64,000 nt of DNA from Heterodera schachtii (taxonomy: Eukaryota; Nematoda; Chromadorea; Rhabditida; Heteroderidae): assembly GCA_023374025.1 (NCBI GenBank), contig SIJG01000024.1:1151446-1215445 (forward strand), read 5' to 3'. This document shows positions 63,940-64,000 of this stretch, piece by piece. A program made the translations under genes and the position numbers. The stretch's first letter is position 1. Every line of letters begins with the position of its first letter. The notes beneath the pieces were generated by a model. The model saw only the letters and a list, made by a program, of their open reading frames with translations, did not search any database and was not told the origin of the DNA.

Positions 63940-64000
63940 TAAAATTAATTCGTTAAAAAAAATAATTTTGTATAATAACAAATTCATGCGGACTTAAGCC

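Overview
The window looks like nuclear DNA of a plant-parasitic nematode, most probably a cyst nematode (Heteroderidae). The evidence is AT-rich sequence, short GT-AG introns with some apparent GC-AG introns, and the gene families present: an expanded F-box-like family whose core reads like 'PFFDRPQLGLKLALISPRF', tandem BTB-BACK-MATH genes and a nuclear hormone receptor. Family assignments come from motif recognition only, because no search could be run.

Layout. A ~12 kb block at about 560-12,907 recurs in the same order and orientation at about 49,050-60,894. The outer parts (610-5,580 with 49,060-52,815, and 10,191-12,907 with 57,209-60,894) are near-identical by eye, but the middles differ. 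The blocks carry eleven F-box-like genes or fragments. Those at 10,944-12,290, 57,954-59,307 and 61,678-63,939 are complete four-exon genes; 53,194-54,580 and 6,018-7,066 are nearly complete; the rest are broken. A young Ty3/Gypsy retrotransposon (12,913-18,105) sits at the right edge of the first block. Its empty site is preserved in the second block.

Between the blocks lie: a small putatively secreted protein and its paralogue fragment (18.4-21.2 kb); two tandem BTB-BACK(-MATH) genes on the minus strand (24.3-29.2 kb), the downstream one decayed; a tRNA-like sequence; a ~9.4 kb inverted repeat (31,220-40,641) with ~4 kb arms; and a complete nuclear hormone receptor gene (40,779-45,353). The inverted-repeat arms each hold a GC-rich four-exon orphan gene and LINE and gag debris.

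Mobile DNA dominates. Most striking is a set of short elements with TAGGG or CAGGG ends, several with clear 8-bp target duplications (hAT-like). Each has its own short word repeated near its ends, and many share an internal GC-rich hairpin (stem CCGGCGG(C/T)GCC, loop TATC) that occurs at least 20 times in the window. Palindromic elements with 8-bp, ~6-bp and TA target duplications are also present. Five insertions have an empty or near-empty site inside this window, which gives a relative chronology: block duplication and arm inversion came first, and several insertions followed.
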